Shown here piece by piece: positions 1 to 8,878 of a DNA stretch of 64,000 nucleotides; position 1 is the first letter of the stretch, and every line of letters begins with the position of its first letter. The notes beneath the pieces were generated by a model. It was not told the origin of the DNA. It did no database searches and saw nothing but the letters and a program-made list of their open reading frames with translations. A program made the position numbers and the translations under genes. Origin of the DNA: RGIG9608 sp045602425 (lineage in GTDB: Bacteria > Bacteroidota > Bacteroidia > Bacteroidales > Paludibacteraceae). Where the stretch lies: contig JAZSBO010000014.1 in assembly GCA_045602425.1 (NCBI GenBank), positions 1 to 64,000 of the forward strand, written 5' to 3'.

Positions 1-427
1 TATATAAATATATTTATATATTATCATATACTTGTACCTATATACTAAAGCAATAGTATATAGGCATAATATTTAATACAGTTAATTTTATGTAGATGGA
101 TGTATATATATACTCTTTTAGTCTATTTTAGTCTATTAAATTTACCTATAATCACTTACTACTATACTAATTTATAAACTGTATTGTTATTTTGTTTTTC
201 TTTCCGCTTTAAACGTTTTCTTGCGAGATGGTATATATACACCAACCCCCAATGTACCGACCACCTTTAATTTCAGTCCCTGCAATCCTTTGATGCATCC
301 CTTTGCTCCTGCAAACGTGCAACCTTTATTGCGTATTAAGGTCAAGCATACCCAGAGAAAGAAAATCTACCCTCCATTTTTTCTTACTCTTTTCATGGTT
401 TTATCTTAACAAATCCTGAATTATTCA
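1..427. other. AT-rich gene-free stretch at the window edge
   Basis: No convincing gene is seen. The first 220 bases are extremely AT-rich and include an 11 bp perfect inverted repeat (37-47 with 54-64, six-base loop) and a short direct repeat of TTTAGTCTA near 118-137. Bases 221-409 are less AT-rich and open on both strands, but neither frame resembles a protein I know and neither has a credible start. This may be decayed intergenic sequence or the edge of a repeat lying outside the window. Confidence 0.5.
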
Positions 428-435
428 TACTTTTG
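428..435 (+). promoter_or_regulatory. Bacteroidota -7 box for hisB
   Basis: TACTTTTG matches the Bacteroidota -7 consensus TAnnTTTG. It lies 18 bases before the hisB ATG at 454, so the 5' leader would be very short. It also covers the in-frame TTG at 433, which rules that codon out as the start. No clear -33 TTTG was found at the usual spacing. Confidence 0.55.
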
Positions 436-453
436 TGGAAACAAAATAAAAAT

Positions 454-1554
454 ATGAAAAAACGTGTTCTTTTTATCGACCGAGACGGAACTCTTATTAC
501 AGAACCACCTATTACTTTTCAAGTAGATACGTTAGAACAGTTGGAATTCTTACCCGGAGTTATTCGTAATCTTTATTTCATCAAAAAAAATCTTGATTTC
601 GAGTTTGTTATTGTCTCAAATCAAGATGGGCTTGGCACAGATAGTTATCCGCAAGAAAATTTCGAGAACGTACAAAAAAAAATGCTACAAACATTTCACA
701 ATGAAGGAATTGATTTTGATGAAATACTTATCGACACATCTTTCCCCGAAGAAAACAAACCTACTCGTAAACCCAATATCGGTTTATTAACAAAATATCT
801 TTCTGATGAATATGATTTAGAGAATTCTTACGTTATTGGTGATCGCGAATCAGATATGCAATTAGCAAAAAATTTAGGATGCAATGGCATTCTAATCAAC
901 AATTCTTGTAACGAATCAAATGACTATAAAATATGCGATTCTTGGGACAAAATATGCGATTTCTTATTTGCAGGCGAACGTACAATCTCTATCAATCGTA
1001 CAACTAAAGAAACTGACATCAAAATTGATTTATCTATCGATGGAAAGGGGAAAACTGAAATTAGTACAGGATTACATTTTTTTGATCACATGCTTGAGCA
1101 AATTGGGAAACATTCTGAAATTTCTCTAAAAATAAACGTAAAAGGAGATTTGCATGTTGATGAGCATCACACCATAGAAGATACAGCTATTGCATTAGGC
1201 AATGCTATTGCTCAGGTTTTAGGCGACAAAAGAGGTATTGAGCGATATGGTTTTTGCTTACCTATGGACGATTGTTTATGCCAAACAGCACTTGATTTTG
1301 GAGGAAGACCTTGGCTGATATTTGATGCAACTTTTAAACGCGATTATGTAGGTGATTTTCCTACCGAAATGGCATTTCATTTTTTCAAATCGTTAAGTGA
1401 TGCCTCGCTCATGAATTTAAATATAAAAGCCGAAGGCGAAAACGATCATCACAAACTTGAATCTATTTTCAAATCCTTTGCCAAAGCTCTTAAAATGGCC
1501 ATAAAAAGAGATATTTATAATTATAACTTACCCAGTACAAAAGGTGTTCTATAA
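454..1554 (+). CDS. hisB: Bifunctional histidinol-phosphatase / imidazoleglycerol-phosphate dehydratase
   Basis: HisB catalyses two steps of histidine synthesis: dehydration of imidazoleglycerol phosphate and dephosphorylation of histidinol phosphate. The N-terminal half is a HAD phosphatase opening with the DxD motif IDRDGTL (Asp9, Asp11). The C-terminal half, from about residue 172, is the IGP dehydratase with metal-binding histidine clusters in FFDHM and DEHHTIED. The length (366 aa) is normal for the fused enzyme. I chose ATG 454 because an in-frame TTG at 433 lies inside the -7 promoter box and the family starts at MKKRVLFIDRDGT. The stop codon abuts the start of kdsB. No other his genes are visible, so the rest of the pathway must lie elsewhere. 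Confidence 0.95.
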   Translation: MKKRVLFIDRDGTLITEPPITFQVDTLEQLEFLPGVIRNLYFIKKNLDFEFVIVSNQDGLGTDSYPQENFENVQKKMLQTFHNEGIDFDEILIDTSFPEENKPTRKPNIGLLTKYLSDEYDLENSYVIGDRESDMQLAKNLGCNGILINNSCNESNDYKICDSWDKICDFLFAGERTISINRTTKETDIKIDLSIDGKGKTEISTGLHFFDHMLEQIGKHSEISLKINVKGDLHVDEHHTIEDTAIALGNAIAQVLGDKRGIERYGFCLPMDDCLCQTALDFGGRPWLIFDATFKRDYVGDFPTEMAFHFFKSLSDASLMNLNIKAEGENDHHKLESIFKSFAKALKMAIKRDIYNYNLPSTKGVL

Positions 1555-2310
1555 ATGAGATTCATCGCAATTATTCCTGCTCGTTACTCTTCTACACGCT
1601 TTCGGGGGAAACCATTAGCGTTGATTGGAAACAAACCGATGATACAACACGTTTACGAACAAGTAAAAAAATCGGTAAACGACGTTGTTGTAGCTACTGA
1701 CGACCAGCGAATATTTAATGCTGTGAACAATTTTGGAGGAATAGCTGTAATGACAAAAACTTCACACCAAAGTGGGACAGATCGTTGCTTCGAAGCTTTT
1801 AAAAAAATTAAAGGCAACTTTGATATTGTTATAAATGTACAAGGCGATGAACCTTTTGTTCAACCTGAACAAATAGAAACACTAAAACTATGCTTTTCTG
1901 ATCCCAAAACAGAAATAGCAACATTGATAAAACCTTTTGACAAGAACACTTCGTGGGACGAACTTTCATCGCCAAACACTCCAAAAGTTGTTATAAACAA
2001 CCGAATGGAAGCCCTCTTTTTTAGCAGAAGCATTATTCCCTATTTAAGAGGAATTGATCGAACAAAATGGCTAAAAACACATACTTTTTATAAACATATA
2101 GGAATGTATGCCTACAAAGTTGATACATTAGCTAAAATAACAGAATTGAAACAAACAGAATTAGAAATATCTGAGAAATTAGAACAACTTCGTTGGTTAG
2201 AAAATGGCTATTCTATCAAAGTTGGAATTACACATATAGAAACAATAGGGATCGACACTCCTGAAGATTTAGAAAAAGCGTATCAAATTTTTAACAATAA
2301 AAACATATGA
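1555..2310 (+). CDS. kdsB: 3-deoxy-manno-octulosonate cytidylyltransferase (CMP-KDO synthetase)
   Basis: KdsB activates KDO with CTP for lipopolysaccharide inner-core synthesis in the cytoplasm. The N-terminus IIPARYSSTRFRGKPL is the nucleotide-binding signature of the family, NVQGDEPF is the conserved acidic motif, and 251 aa is full length. The ATG follows the hisB stop directly and the 3' end overlaps the next start by four bases (ATGA), so the three genes probably form one transcript. Its presence implies an LPS-bearing outer membrane. Confidence 0.96.
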   Translation: MRFIAIIPARYSSTRFRGKPLALIGNKPMIQHVYEQVKKSVNDVVVATDDQRIFNAVNNFGGIAVMTKTSHQSGTDRCFEAFKKIKGNFDIVINVQGDEPFVQPEQIETLKLCFSDPKTEIATLIKPFDKNTSWDELSSPNTPKVVINNRMEALFFSRSIIPYLRGIDRTKWLKTHTFYKHIGMYAYKVDTLAKITELKQTELEISEKLEQLRWLENGYSIKVGITHIETIGIDTPEDLEKAYQIFNNKNI

Positions 2311-4097
2311 AAGCTAAACATTTTTTCAAGACCATTATTTTGACAATTATATCTTTGTTTGTTGCCAATAGTATCGCTGCTCAAGGCGTAACGCAATTTG
2401 GGACGCCTACGAACCAAGAAGTTTTTCCAAAAGGAGAATATGTGGAACTTCAAGATCCAAACATTTCTGACAAACAATCTTGGAAAGTGATCGATAAAAC
2501 TTGCGTAGTTTGGGCATCGAAAAATGTTCGTTACGCAAAAAACATAGTTCCAGAAGTAGCAAAAAGCTCAAAAACGCATAAGATTGTGGCGTGGAAAGGC
2601 GAACGCGTAAATGCTCAATTTCTTATTTTCGGGAACAAAGATATGACACTAAAAGTTGCTCATAAAGGCGATTTTGAAAACGAAACAAAAACCTCGTTTG
2701 TTCGCTATGTGATGACCGACGAGTTGAACAAAGACGGAAAAGGAGCTTGCGGACATCGTCCCGATATTACGATTTTTGATTCGTCGTTGGTAGCCGATGT
2801 GTTGGATTGCGTTTCCGAAAAATTGCCTTATAAAAAACACACTGTTCAACCAATTTGGGTACAAATACAAATTCCTCAAAACGCTAAAAAAGGTTGTTAT
2901 AAAACAACTATTTTGGTTCAAAATAACGATAAAATCGTTGATAAACTTCATCTGAATATCGAAGTTATAGATCGGGAATTACCTGCTCCGAAAGATTGGA
3001 CGTTTCATCTCGATTTGTGGCAAAATCCGTTTGCTGAAGCACGTTATTTTCAGGTTGAGCCATGGAGTAAGGCACATTTAGATGCAATGCGTCCAACAAT
3101 GGAATTACTCGCAAAATCGGGACAGAAAGTAATTACGGCATCTATTATGCACAAGCCTTGGGGCGGACAAACACAAGATTATTTTGAATCGATGGTAACT
3201 TGGCGAAGGAATATCGATAACACGTGGCATTTTGATTTTGATGTATTTGATCGTTGGGTGGAATTTATGATGAGTTGTGGCATCGACAAGCAGATCAACT
3301 GCTATTCGATGATTCCTTGGAGTTTATCTTTCAGGTATTTTGACCAAGCAACCAACAATTTCAAAGCCATTGAAGCAACTCCTTCCGATAGCATTTATGC
3401 CGAAGTTTGGACCGAAATGCTTAAGCAATTTGCCACACATCTGAAAGAAAAAGGTTGGTTCGAAAAAACAACCATTGCAATGGACGAGCGTCCAAAAGAG
3501 CAAATGATTACGGTGTTTAATATCATAAAAAATGCCGATAAAAATTTCAAAGTCTCCTTGGCAGGAGATTGGCACGAAGAGTTGGAAGCAGAATTGTACG
3601 ACTATTGCATTGCATATCGACACCAATTCCCAAATGAAATCTTACAAAAACGCAAACAAAACGGTCAGATTTCTACTTATTACACTTGTTGCACAGAGCC
3701 TTATCCTAATACATTTACCTTTTCGCAACCTGCCGAAGCCGAATATTTAGGTTGGTCCACTGCACATTTGGGACTTGATGGATATTTGCGTTGGGCGTAC
3801 AATAGTTACACATTGGAACCATTGCTTGACTCTCGCTTTCGTTCGTTTGCAGCGGGTGATTGCTACATCGTTTATCCCGAAGGACGAAGTTCAATTCGCT
3901 TTGAAAAACTAACTGAAGGAATTCAAAATTTTGAAAAAATACAGATTCTAAGAAAAGAATTCGAAAAGAAAAATCAAACAACTAAATTAAAGAAACTTAA
4001 CGCTGTATTGAATCAATTTTCACAAGAAAATCTGACTGATAAAAACATCACTTGTATTGTAGAAAAAGCCAATAGCGAACTAAGAAAGCTGCAATAG
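2307..4097 (+). CDS. Exported glycoside-hydrolase-like protein with DUF4091 domain
   Basis: This 596 aa protein begins with a signal peptide (MKAKHFFKTIILTIISLFVA, ending near AAQG) and should be periplasmic or surface exposed. The centre (about residues 220-480) has an aromatic-rich, barrel-like pattern typical of Bacteroidota glycosidases. The C-terminal part, with LRWAY, YPEG and the SIRFEKLTEGIQNFE stretch, matches the DUF4091 family often annotated as glycoside hydrolase. The substrate cannot be told from the sequence. It is translationally coupled to kdsB by an ATGA overlap, an unusual partner for a secreted hydrolase. Confidence 0.8.
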   Translation: MKAKHFFKTIILTIISLFVANSIAAQGVTQFGTPTNQEVFPKGEYVELQDPNISDKQSWKVIDKTCVVWASKNVRYAKNIVPEVAKSSKTHKIVAWKGERVNAQFLIFGNKDMTLKVAHKGDFENETKTSFVRYVMTDELNKDGKGACGHRPDITIFDSSLVADVLDCVSEKLPYKKHTVQPIWVQIQIPQNAKKGCYKTTILVQNNDKIVDKLHLNIEVIDRELPAPKDWTFHLDLWQNPFAEARYFQVEPWSKAHLDAMRPTMELLAKSGQKVITASIMHKPWGGQTQDYFESMVTWRRNIDNTWHFDFDVFDRWVEFMMSCGIDKQINCYSMIPWSLSFRYFDQATNNFKAIEATPSDSIYAEVWTEMLKQFATHLKEKGWFEKTTIAMDERPKEQMITVFNIIKNADKNFKVSLAGDWHEELEAELYDYCIAYRHQFPNEILQKRKQNGQISTYYTCCTEPYPNTFTFSQPAEAEYLGWSTAHLGLDGYLRWAYNSYTLEPLLDSRFRSFAAGDCYIVYPEGRSSIRFEKLTEGIQNFEKIQILRKEFEKKNQTTKLKKLNAVLNQFSQENLTDKNITCIVEKANSELRKLQ

Positions 4098-4113
4098 CTA
4101 TCTTAAGTATAAC

Positions 4114-4187
4114 AAAAAGAAAGATTTTTAATTTCGTACTAACTCAAAAGCATCTGTACTTGTAGAAATTATCAATCTTTCTTTTTT
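4114..4187. terminator. Possible bidirectional terminator between convergent genes
   Basis: AAAAAGAAAGATT (4114-4126) pairs with AATCTTTCTTTTT (4174-4186) across a 47-base loop, with a T-run on each strand. The stem is perfect but the loop is long, so this is a moderate call. Confidence 0.45.
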
Positions 4188-4212
4188 ATTATCAAAAAAT
4201 AATAATGCTAAT

Positions 4213-5442
4213 TTATGACTTTAGTGCAACTATTCGTTGATATAATGTAGGATGTGAATAATTTAAAAATACACTCAACGGATGAGGTTGTAAATTACTC
4301 AATGCTTGAGCCGATATTTTCTTTAATGCACTTATCAAATCATCACTATTGCCATAAGTTTTAACAAAAGCATCTGCCTGATATTCAAATCGTCGTGAGA
4401 AAACATTTGAGCATATACCCAACAACATACTTATTGGCGTATAAAGCATTCCAAAAACTAACAAATTGATATGAAAAGTAGCATGTTCACAACCAGCGGC
4501 TTGTGCTACAACATCATATTTCAAAATTAATCCTAAAAAGAAAAACAAAAGAAGATTTGACAACAATGAAATAACAACATTTTTCAAAGTATGACGATGT
4601 TTGCAATGCCCTATCTCGTGAGCCAAAACTGCTACAATTTCTTCTGTTGTAAGTTGTTGTATTAAAGTATCGTAAAGCACAATACGCTTCTTTTTGCCAA
4701 AACCTGTGAAATACGCATTGGCTTTCGTACTACGCTTAGAACTATCCAATACATAGATATTATCCAACTTAAAATCCGTCTTCGCTGCAAAATTTTGGAT
4801 AGCAGTTCTTAGCTCTCCTTCTTCTAATGGCGTTTGTTTGTTAAACAACGGAACTATCAAATCTGAATAAAAGAAATTCATAAACAACATAAACGCAGTC
4901 AAAACACCCCAAGCCAAAAGCCAAAACCAATTTGGTATTTGTTGATAAATTAATGCTATGACCGAGATCAATATTCCTCCAATTAACATATTCAACAACA
5001 AACCTTTAAACATATCCAAGAAAAATGTTTTAGGCGTAGTACGATTAAATCCAAATTTTTCTTCGATAACGAATGTATAATACAAGTCAAAAGGTAAATC
5101 TATGACTACATTTACAAGCATTAAAAATCCAAAGAAAAATAATGTTACCAAAATTTCATTCTCTACAAAAGTTCTTGCAAACTCATCTACCCAAGCATAG
5201 CCTCCAAAAACAAACATAAGTAGCAAGAACAAAAAACTAAGGCAACTCGAAAACCAACCAAACTTTGCTTTTGTTCGGAAATACGACTGTTGTTCTTTAT
5301 ATTTCTGTTCGTCATAAACATCTGATAATAAATCAGGTAATGAATTTTTAGAATATTGAATATTTAAGAAAGAGAGTGTTCTTCCTAACAAAAATTCAAG
5401 AACAAGAATTAAAATAATTATGTAAAAAATAGTTATTACCAT
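4213..5442 (-). CDS. M48 family integral-membrane zinc metallopeptidase (Ste24/CAAX protease-like)
   Basis: A 409 aa multi-pass membrane protease. The zinc-binding helix is VAVLAHEIGHCKHRH (HExxH), and the third ligand is probably the Glu in RRFEYQADAF about 75 residues downstream. At least six hydrophobic segments are visible, and the N-terminal block matches the Ste24 N-terminal domain (YYTFVIEEKFGFNRTT). Bacterial members are thought to take part in membrane-protein quality control; a prenyl-protein role is unlikely in bacteria. It is monocistronic and divergent from the YgiQ gene. Confidence 0.9.
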   Translation of the reverse strand: MVITIFYIIILILVLEFLLGRTLSFLNIQYSKNSLPDLLSDVYDEQKYKEQQSYFRTKAKFGWFSSCLSFLFLLLMFVFGGYAWVDEFARTFVENEILVTLFFFGFLMLVNVVIDLPFDLYYTFVIEEKFGFNRTTPKTFFLDMFKGLLLNMLIGGILISVIALIYQQIPNWFWLLAWGVLTAFMLFMNFFYSDLIVPLFNKQTPLEEGELRTAIQNFAAKTDFKLDNIYVLDSSKRSTKANAYFTGFGKKKRIVLYDTLIQQLTTEEIVAVLAHEIGHCKHRHTLKNVVISLLSNLLLFFFLGLILKYDVVAQAAGCEHATFHINLLVFGMLYTPISMLLGICSNVFSRRFEYQADAFVKTYGNSDDLISALKKISAQALSNLQPHPLSVFLNYSHPTLYQRIVALKS

Positions 5443-5470
5443 AAAGTGTTAATTTTTCTGTTTGCTACTG

Positions 5471-5478
5471 CAAAGATA
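5471..5478 (-). promoter_or_regulatory. -7 box for the M48 peptidase gene
   Basis: The minus strand reads TATCTTTG, matching TAnnTTTG, about 29 bases before the ATG. The surrounding CTGCAAAGATACGTGA recurs almost exactly in front of tRNA-Leu at 17216. No good -33 partner is visible. Confidence 0.45.
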
Positions 5479-5487
5479 CGTGATAAA

Positions 5488-5519
5488 TTTGTAGTAAAAA
5501 TTTTTATGGAATAACTTTG
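5488..5519 (+). promoter_or_regulatory. Promoter for the YgiQ-PnuC-TtcA run
   Basis: TTTG (5488-5491) and TAACTTTG (5512-5519) are separated by 20 bases, the standard Bacteroidota -33/-7 layout. Predicted transcription start is near 5526, about 60 bases before the ATG at 5588. Confidence 0.65.
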
Positions 5520-5587
5520 CATAAATAAGTATTGTTTGGTTGTATTACATAAACATAACTTTACAAATGTTTTGAAATAATTTTTGA

Positions 5588-7402
5588 ATGAAAAATTATC
5601 AATTAACGGACTTTCTACCCACAACAAAAAAAGAGATAGAACTACGAAGTTGGAACGAGGTTGACGTGGTTTTATTCTCTGGAGATGCGTACGTAGATCA
5701 TCCATCGTTTGGAAGTGCTGTTATTGGACGTGTATTAGAAAGCGAAGGATTAAAAGTTGCTATAGTGCCACAACCAGATTGGCGAGGAGACTTCCGCGAC
5801 TTCAAAAAATTCGGAAAGCCTCGAATGTTTTTTGCAGTTACAGCAGGAGTAATGGACTCTATGGTCAATCATTATACAGCAAACAAACGACTACGCTCTA
5901 ATGATGCCTACTCTCCCAATGGGCAAGCAGGCTTACGTCCGGACAGAGCGACCATCGTTTATTGTAATATTCTTAAAAAAATATATCCAAATACTCCTAT
6001 TATCATTGGAGGTATAGAAGCAAGTCTTCGTCGTTTTTCGCATTACGATTATTGGGATGACTCGTATCGTAAAAGTATTCTTGTTGATAGTAAAGCAGAT
6101 TTACTAATATACGGTATGGGCGAATTACCAATTCGTACTATTGCAGAGGTGTTCAAGCAAGGGAAAAATATTGATAGCTGTTACACAATTCCACAAACAG
6201 CTTATTTAAGCAAGACAAAACCACTAATAGAACATCAAAAATTGCTTCATTCGCATGAAACATGTTCTAAAGACAAAGAAAAATCCGCAGAAACGTTTCG
6301 CATTATCGAAGAAGAATCAAACAAAATGCAACAAGTACAACTTGTCCAACCTGTAGAAAGTTCTTTTGTAGTGGTAAATCCGCCATTCAATCCAATGACA
6401 ACGGAGCAACTTGATGCTGTTTACGAATTACCTTTTACATATCTTCCACATCCAAAATACAAAGGGAAAACGATTCCCGCTTATGAAATGATTCGCTTTT
6501 CTGTAAACAGCCATAGAGGTTGTTTTGGAGGCTGTGCTTTTTGTACAATTTCGATGCATCAAGGCAAATTTATTATCTCACGTTCAGAAGAATCTATATT
6601 GAAAGAAATAAAAAAAATAAAAGAACTTCCCGATTTCAAAGGCTATTTGAGTGATGTAGGAGGTCCTTCTGCCAATATGTACAAAATGCAAGGATTTAAT
6701 TCTAATATATGTAAAAAATGTAAAAAAGCATCGTGCATATTCCCTTCTGTTTGTAAAAATATGAATACTGATCACTCTTTCCTTTTACAACTTTACAAAA
6801 AAATAGATGCATTGCCTTTCATAAAAAAAAGTTTCATCGGAAGTGGAATTCGCTACGATTTGTTGCTTCATAAAACTAATAATGCAGAAATTGATAGAAA
6901 CAATAAATTATACATAGAAGAATTAATAAAAAATCATGTTTCTGGGCGATTAAAGGTAGCACCAGAACACACATCGGACACAGTTTTAAATATCATGAGA
7001 AAGCCGAGTTTCAGTTTATTCAGAAAATTCAAACAAATTTTTGAAACGATAAATAAACGAGAAAAACTAAATCAACAAATTATTCCCTATTTTATTTCGA
7101 GTCATCCTGCTTGCAAATTAAATGATATGGCAGAACTTGCCATCGAAACAAAAAAATTAAACTTCCAGTTAGAGCAAATACAAGATTTCACACCAACCCC
7201 AATGACACTATCAACGGAAATCTATCATACGGGATTACATCCTTACTGTCAAAAAACAATTTATACTGCAAAAAATAAAATTGAAAAACTTCAACAACGC
7301 GATTTTTTCTTTTGGTATAAACCCGAATATCATTCAAAAATAAAGTATAGTTTAAAAAAAATTGGACGCACAGATCTAATTGAAAAATTATTAAAAAAAT
7401 GA
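5588..7402 (+). CDS. YgiQ-family radical SAM protein
   Basis: A 604 aa cytoplasmic protein with the radical-SAM Cys cluster in HRGCFGGCAFC (CxxxCxxC, near residue 315) that should bind a 4Fe-4S cluster. An N-terminal UPF0313/YgiQ domain precedes it (QPDWRGD, IIGGIEASLRRFSHYDYWDD). Further cysteines follow in CKKCKKASC. The length fits the family, whose substrate is not established. It overlaps the downstream transporter gene by four bases and has its own promoter. Confidence 0.93.
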   Translation: MKNYQLTDFLPTTKKEIELRSWNEVDVVLFSGDAYVDHPSFGSAVIGRVLESEGLKVAIVPQPDWRGDFRDFKKFGKPRMFFAVTAGVMDSMVNHYTANKRLRSNDAYSPNGQAGLRPDRATIVYCNILKKIYPNTPIIIGGIEASLRRFSHYDYWDDSYRKSILVDSKADLLIYGMGELPIRTIAEVFKQGKNIDSCYTIPQTAYLSKTKPLIEHQKLLHSHETCSKDKEKSAETFRIIEEESNKMQQVQLVQPVESSFVVVNPPFNPMTTEQLDAVYELPFTYLPHPKYKGKTIPAYEMIRFSVNSHRGCFGGCAFCTISMHQGKFIISRSEESILKEIKKIKELPDFKGYLSDVGGPSANMYKMQGFNSNICKKCKKASCIFPSVCKNMNTDHSFLLQLYKKIDALPFIKKSFIGSGIRYDLLLHKTNNAEIDRNNKLYIEELIKNHVSGRLKVAPEHTSDTVLNIMRKPSFSLFRKFKQIFETINKREKLNQQIIPYFISSHPACKLNDMAELAIETKKLNFQLEQIQDFTPTPMTLSTEIYHTGLHPYCQKTIYTAKNKIEKLQQRDFFFWYKPEYHSKIKYSLKKIGRTDLIEKLLKK

Positions 7403-8136
7403 ATAACAGAAAACTTTGGCAAAAACTCGGTTTTAATGTCCTAATATCAACAATTTTATTTGGTATATTTTTCGGAATTTTATTTCTTTTAGAATACTAT
7501 ATTCCTGAACTTCACAACAAATTATTGAATTTTGATGATATAGCATTCAATATTGGAATTGTTGCGAGTATTGCAGGAGTAGGATATACACTAACAATTC
7601 GTAATCCAGAAAATTTTATAGGATTTTATTTAGGTATCGTAATGTCTTTATTATTGGGCATTCAGTTTTTCTTAAAAGATTTCTACGATTTAACATTTTT
7701 GTATATCGTGGTTTTTATTCCTTTTCAAATAACATCTATTATTACTTGGAAAAATGGACTAAACAACGTAAAATCAGAGCCTACATTCCTACCTCCGACC
7801 AAAAGATTTCTAACAATCTTTGTATTTTTATTATTGATTATTTGCGACTATTTTTTTGCAAGTTATGTTATAAATCAAAATTCTATTTGGCAAAATTCAT
7901 TTGCTAAAATTATCAATGGTATTGTCATTGCATCTTCGATATTAGCTAATTTTTGGCTGATTTTCAAAAAAATAGATGCTTGGATTTATTGGATTATTTA
8001 CAGCGTTGCAAGTGTTATTCAAGGAATTTTCGTCATAAACAATCCGTTCAACGCCATTCTGTCTTTATTTTTTATTGTTATCAATGCGTTAGCAAGTTAT
8101 AGTTGGATAAAAAACTACAAAAATGCCTCAAAATAA
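7399..8136 (+). CDS. PnuC-like nicotinamide riboside/mononucleotide transporter
   Basis: A 245 aa membrane protein with about seven hydrophobic segments. The block ANFWLIFKKIDAWIYWIIYS resembles the conserved core of PnuC, which takes up nicotinamide riboside or related vitamin precursors by facilitated diffusion. The sequence is divergent and substrate residues could not be confirmed; a related vitamin transporter of the same fold is possible. It overlaps both the YgiQ gene (4 bp) and ttcA (14 bp), indicating co-transcription. No riboswitch is seen. Confidence 0.65.
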   Translation: MNNRKLWQKLGFNVLISTILFGIFFGILFLLEYYIPELHNKLLNFDDIAFNIGIVASIAGVGYTLTIRNPENFIGFYLGIVMSLLLGIQFFLKDFYDLTFLYIVVFIPFQITSIITWKNGLNNVKSEPTFLPPTKRFLTIFVFLLLIICDYFFASYVINQNSIWQNSFAKIINGIVIASSILANFWLIFKKIDAWIYWIIYSVASVIQGIFVINNPFNAILSLFFIVINALASYSWIKNYKNASK

Positions 8137-8878
8137 GAGACAACTCATATTATCAAATATAAGCCGAAAAGTAAAAAAAGCTATCTACGATTTCGGACTT
8201 ATCAATGACGGAGACAAGATTCTTATCGGACTTTCTGGAGGTAAAGACTCTTTAGCCTTAACAGAATTATTAGCAAAGCAACAAAAGATAACCATTCCAA
8301 GTTTTTCTATTGTTGCTACACATATCAGTTTAGACAATATTCCATACCAATCAGATATTGAATTTTTATCTGACTTTTGCAATAAACGAAATATCGAATT
8401 CAAACACATAAAAACACACTTTGAGCCAGCAAATGACAAGAAAAAAGATGAAAAAACACCTTGCTTTTTTTGTTCATGGAGTCGTAGAAAAGCATTGTTT
8501 GATACGGCAAAAAGATTAGGCTGTAACAAAATCGCACTCGGACATCACCAAGATGACATTATAGAAACGCTATTGCTTAATATGATTTTTCAAAGTAGTA
8601 TTAGTACAATGCCACCAATGCTAAAAATGACAAAATTCGATATAACAATAATTCGTCCATTGTGCCTTCTTTCCGAACAAGATTTACTTACCATGCAAGA
8701 ATTGCAAAACTATCCAAAACAAATAAAAACTTGCCCTTTTGAAAAAACATCGAAAAGAAGTGAGGTAAAAAATATCTTAAAAATTTTTGAACAATTAAAC
8801 CCAAACGTACGACAAACAATTTGGGGAGCAATGCAAAATATACAACAAGAATATTTACCAAAGAAAATCAATCTATAG
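8123..8878 (+). CDS. ttcA: tRNA 2-thiocytidine(32) synthetase
   Basis: TtcA thiolates cytidine 32 of tRNAs using ATP and an Fe-S cluster. The PP-loop is IGLSGGKDSLAL, followed by the paired cysteines of PCFFCSWSRRKALF and the conserved LGHHQDDIIETLLLNM. A third cysteine in KTCPF fits the three-Cys cluster ligation known for TtcA. 251 aa is a compact version of the family. The 3' end overlaps the convergent relA/spoT gene by 11 bases. Confidence 0.9.
   Translation: MPQNKRQLILSNISRKVKKAIYDFGLINDGDKILIGLSGGKDSLALTELLAKQQKITIPSFSIVATHISLDNIPYQSDIEFLSDFCNKRNIEFKHIKTHFEPANDKKKDEKTPCFFCSWSRRKALFDTAKRLGCNKIALGHHQDDIIETLLLNMIFQSSISTMPPMLKMTKFDITIIRPLCLLSEQDLLTMQELQNYPKQIKTCPFEKTSKRSEVKNILKIFEQLNPNVRQTIWGAMQNIQQEYLPKKINL

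Noticed and set aside
195..409. Open frames on both strands in the first 410 bases
   Set aside because: The plus frame (62 codons) has a composition unlike its neighbours and no family resemblance; the minus frame, about 59 codons, has no start codon. Treated as non-coding.
433..453. TTG start for hisB (and similarly 21889 for trpS, 22991 for the first m5C methyltransferase)
   Set aside because: In each case the TTG is the end of a TAnnTTTG promoter box, and the family N-terminus matches the downstream ATG.
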